NCBI GenBank assembly: GCA_022574265.1
Contig: JACZSI010000108.1
Span: forward strand, 1 to 6,096
Origin: Chloroflexota bacterium
Lineage (GTDB): Bacteria > Chloroflexota > Dehalococcoidia > Lucifugimonadales > Australimonadaceae
Direction: 5' to 3'
Length of the DNA: 6,096 bases
The notes under the pieces are model-generated. The model saw only the letters and a list, made by a program, of their open reading frames with translations. It had not been told where the DNA came from and did no database searches. Both the position numbers and the translations under genes were made by a program. This document shows, one piece after another, positions 5,468-6,096 of this stretch. Positions within the stretch are counted from its first letter, which is position 1; each line of letters starts with the position of its first letter.

Positions 5468-6096
5468 ATGAAAGCCGCCGTCCTCCGCGAGACCAACAAG
5501 CCGATGTCGATCGAGGACGTCACCCTCGACCCGCCCAAGGCCGACGAGGTGCACGTCAAGATCGCGGCCGCGGGCGTCTGCCGCAGCGACCTCCACTTCA
5601 TGAAGGGCGAGGCGGTCCTGCGGCTCCCCGCGGTGCTCGGCCACGAGGGGTCGGCCGTCGTCCTCGACGTCGGCGAGCGCGTGACGAGCGTTGCGCCCGG
5701 CGACCACGTGATCCTGTCGTTCGTGCCGTGGTGCGGGCGGTGCCGGTACTGCCTCGCGGGGCGCTCGAACCTGTGCGACCTGCACGGCTCGACGATCGGC
5801 ACGATGCTCGACGGCACGCGGCGGCTCCACGCGGGCGGCGAGGAGCTCTCGCCCATGGGCAAGGTGGCCTGCTTCGCCGAGGAGGCGGTCGTCCCCGAGA
5901 CCGGTTGCGTGAAGATCGACCCCGGCTTCCCCATGCCGCAGGCGGCGCTCATCGGGTGCAGCGTCACCACCGGCGTCGGCTCGGTCATCTTCAACGCGCG
6001 CGTCGAGCCGGGGAGCGCCGTCGCCGTCATCGGCTGCGGCGGCGTGGGCCTGAACGCACTGCAGGGGGCGCGCGCCGCGGGGGCCACGACGATCAT
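5468..6096 (+). CDS. Zinc-dependent alcohol dehydrogenase (MDR family), N-terminal part, 3' end outside window
   Basis: The frame opens at ATG 5468, with GGAG at 5455-5458 as ribosome binding site, and runs to the window end without a stop (209 full codons). It is a medium-chain zinc alcohol dehydrogenase that interconverts an alcohol and an aldehyde or ketone using NAD(P). The catalytic zinc ligands are Cys38 (GVCRSD), His59 with Glu60 (GHEG) and Cys164 (LIGCSVTTG). The structural zinc site is complete: Cys89, 92, 95 and 103 (WCGRCRYC...LC). The Rossmann turn IGCGGVGLNA starts at residue 188 and begins the coenzyme domain. The segment between the structural zinc and Cys164 resembles class III or NDMA-dependent alcohol dehydrogenases, but the missing C-terminal half prevents a firm choice. 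The residue that would set NAD versus NADP preference is beyond the edge. It follows the LVIVD gene on the same strand, separated by the repeats. Confidence 0.9.
   Translation, partial: MKAAVLRETNKPMSIEDVTLDPPKADEVHVKIAAAGVCRSDLHFMKGEAVLRLPAVLGHEGSAVVLDVGERVTSVAPGDHVILSFVPWCGRCRYCLAGRSNLCDLHGSTIGTMLDGTRRLHAGGEELSPMGKVACFAEEAVVPETGCVKIDPGFPMPQAALIGCSVTTGVGSVIFNARVEPGSAVAVIGCGGVGLNALQGARAAGATTI

Overview
The window is GC-rich bacterial DNA carrying seven protein genes, two of them cut by the window edges. No rRNA, tRNA, CRISPR array, transposase or phage gene was seen. Two features fit a free-living Chloroflexota (Dehalococcoidia or SAR202-like) genome: a lipoprotein with a Pro/Thr spacer, and short GC-rich hairpin repeats between genes. 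This assignment is inference, and other GC-rich phyla are possible.

Left part (1-2485). The 3' end of a Gfo/Idh/MocA oxidoreductase gene (+) runs tail to tail into a lipoprotein gene (-), with the two stop codons overlapping by 3 bp of a 4-base CTAA. The lipoprotein has a signal peptide, a lipobox Cys, a Pro/Thr spacer and three copies of a module built around a W-x5-C motif that I do not recognise. A short divergent intergenic region separates it from a 66-codon gene (+). Each of these two genes has a recognisable sigma70-type promoter.

Middle part (2486-4054). A ZIP-family divalent metal transporter and, 15 bp upstream of it, a small cupin form a probable two-gene operon on the minus strand. 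The cupin has His where the usual metal-binding Glu would be. Upstream is a 396-bp intergenic region with a hairpin-rich repeat array and two back-to-back promoters. The rightward promoter has an 18-nt perfect palindrome between its -35 and -10 boxes, which looks like a repressor operator.

Right part (4055-6096). An LVIVD-repeat beta-propeller protein (+) is followed by 177 bp holding copies of an interspersed TGTCA...TGACA repeat. Then comes the 5' part of a zinc-dependent alcohol dehydrogenase gene (+) that leaves the window.

Functionally, the two oxidoreductases, the cupin and the propeller protein suggest catabolism of an organic or aromatic-derived substrate. The ZIP transporter may supply the metal that the cupin (and perhaps the propeller) needs. 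That link rests only on gene order.
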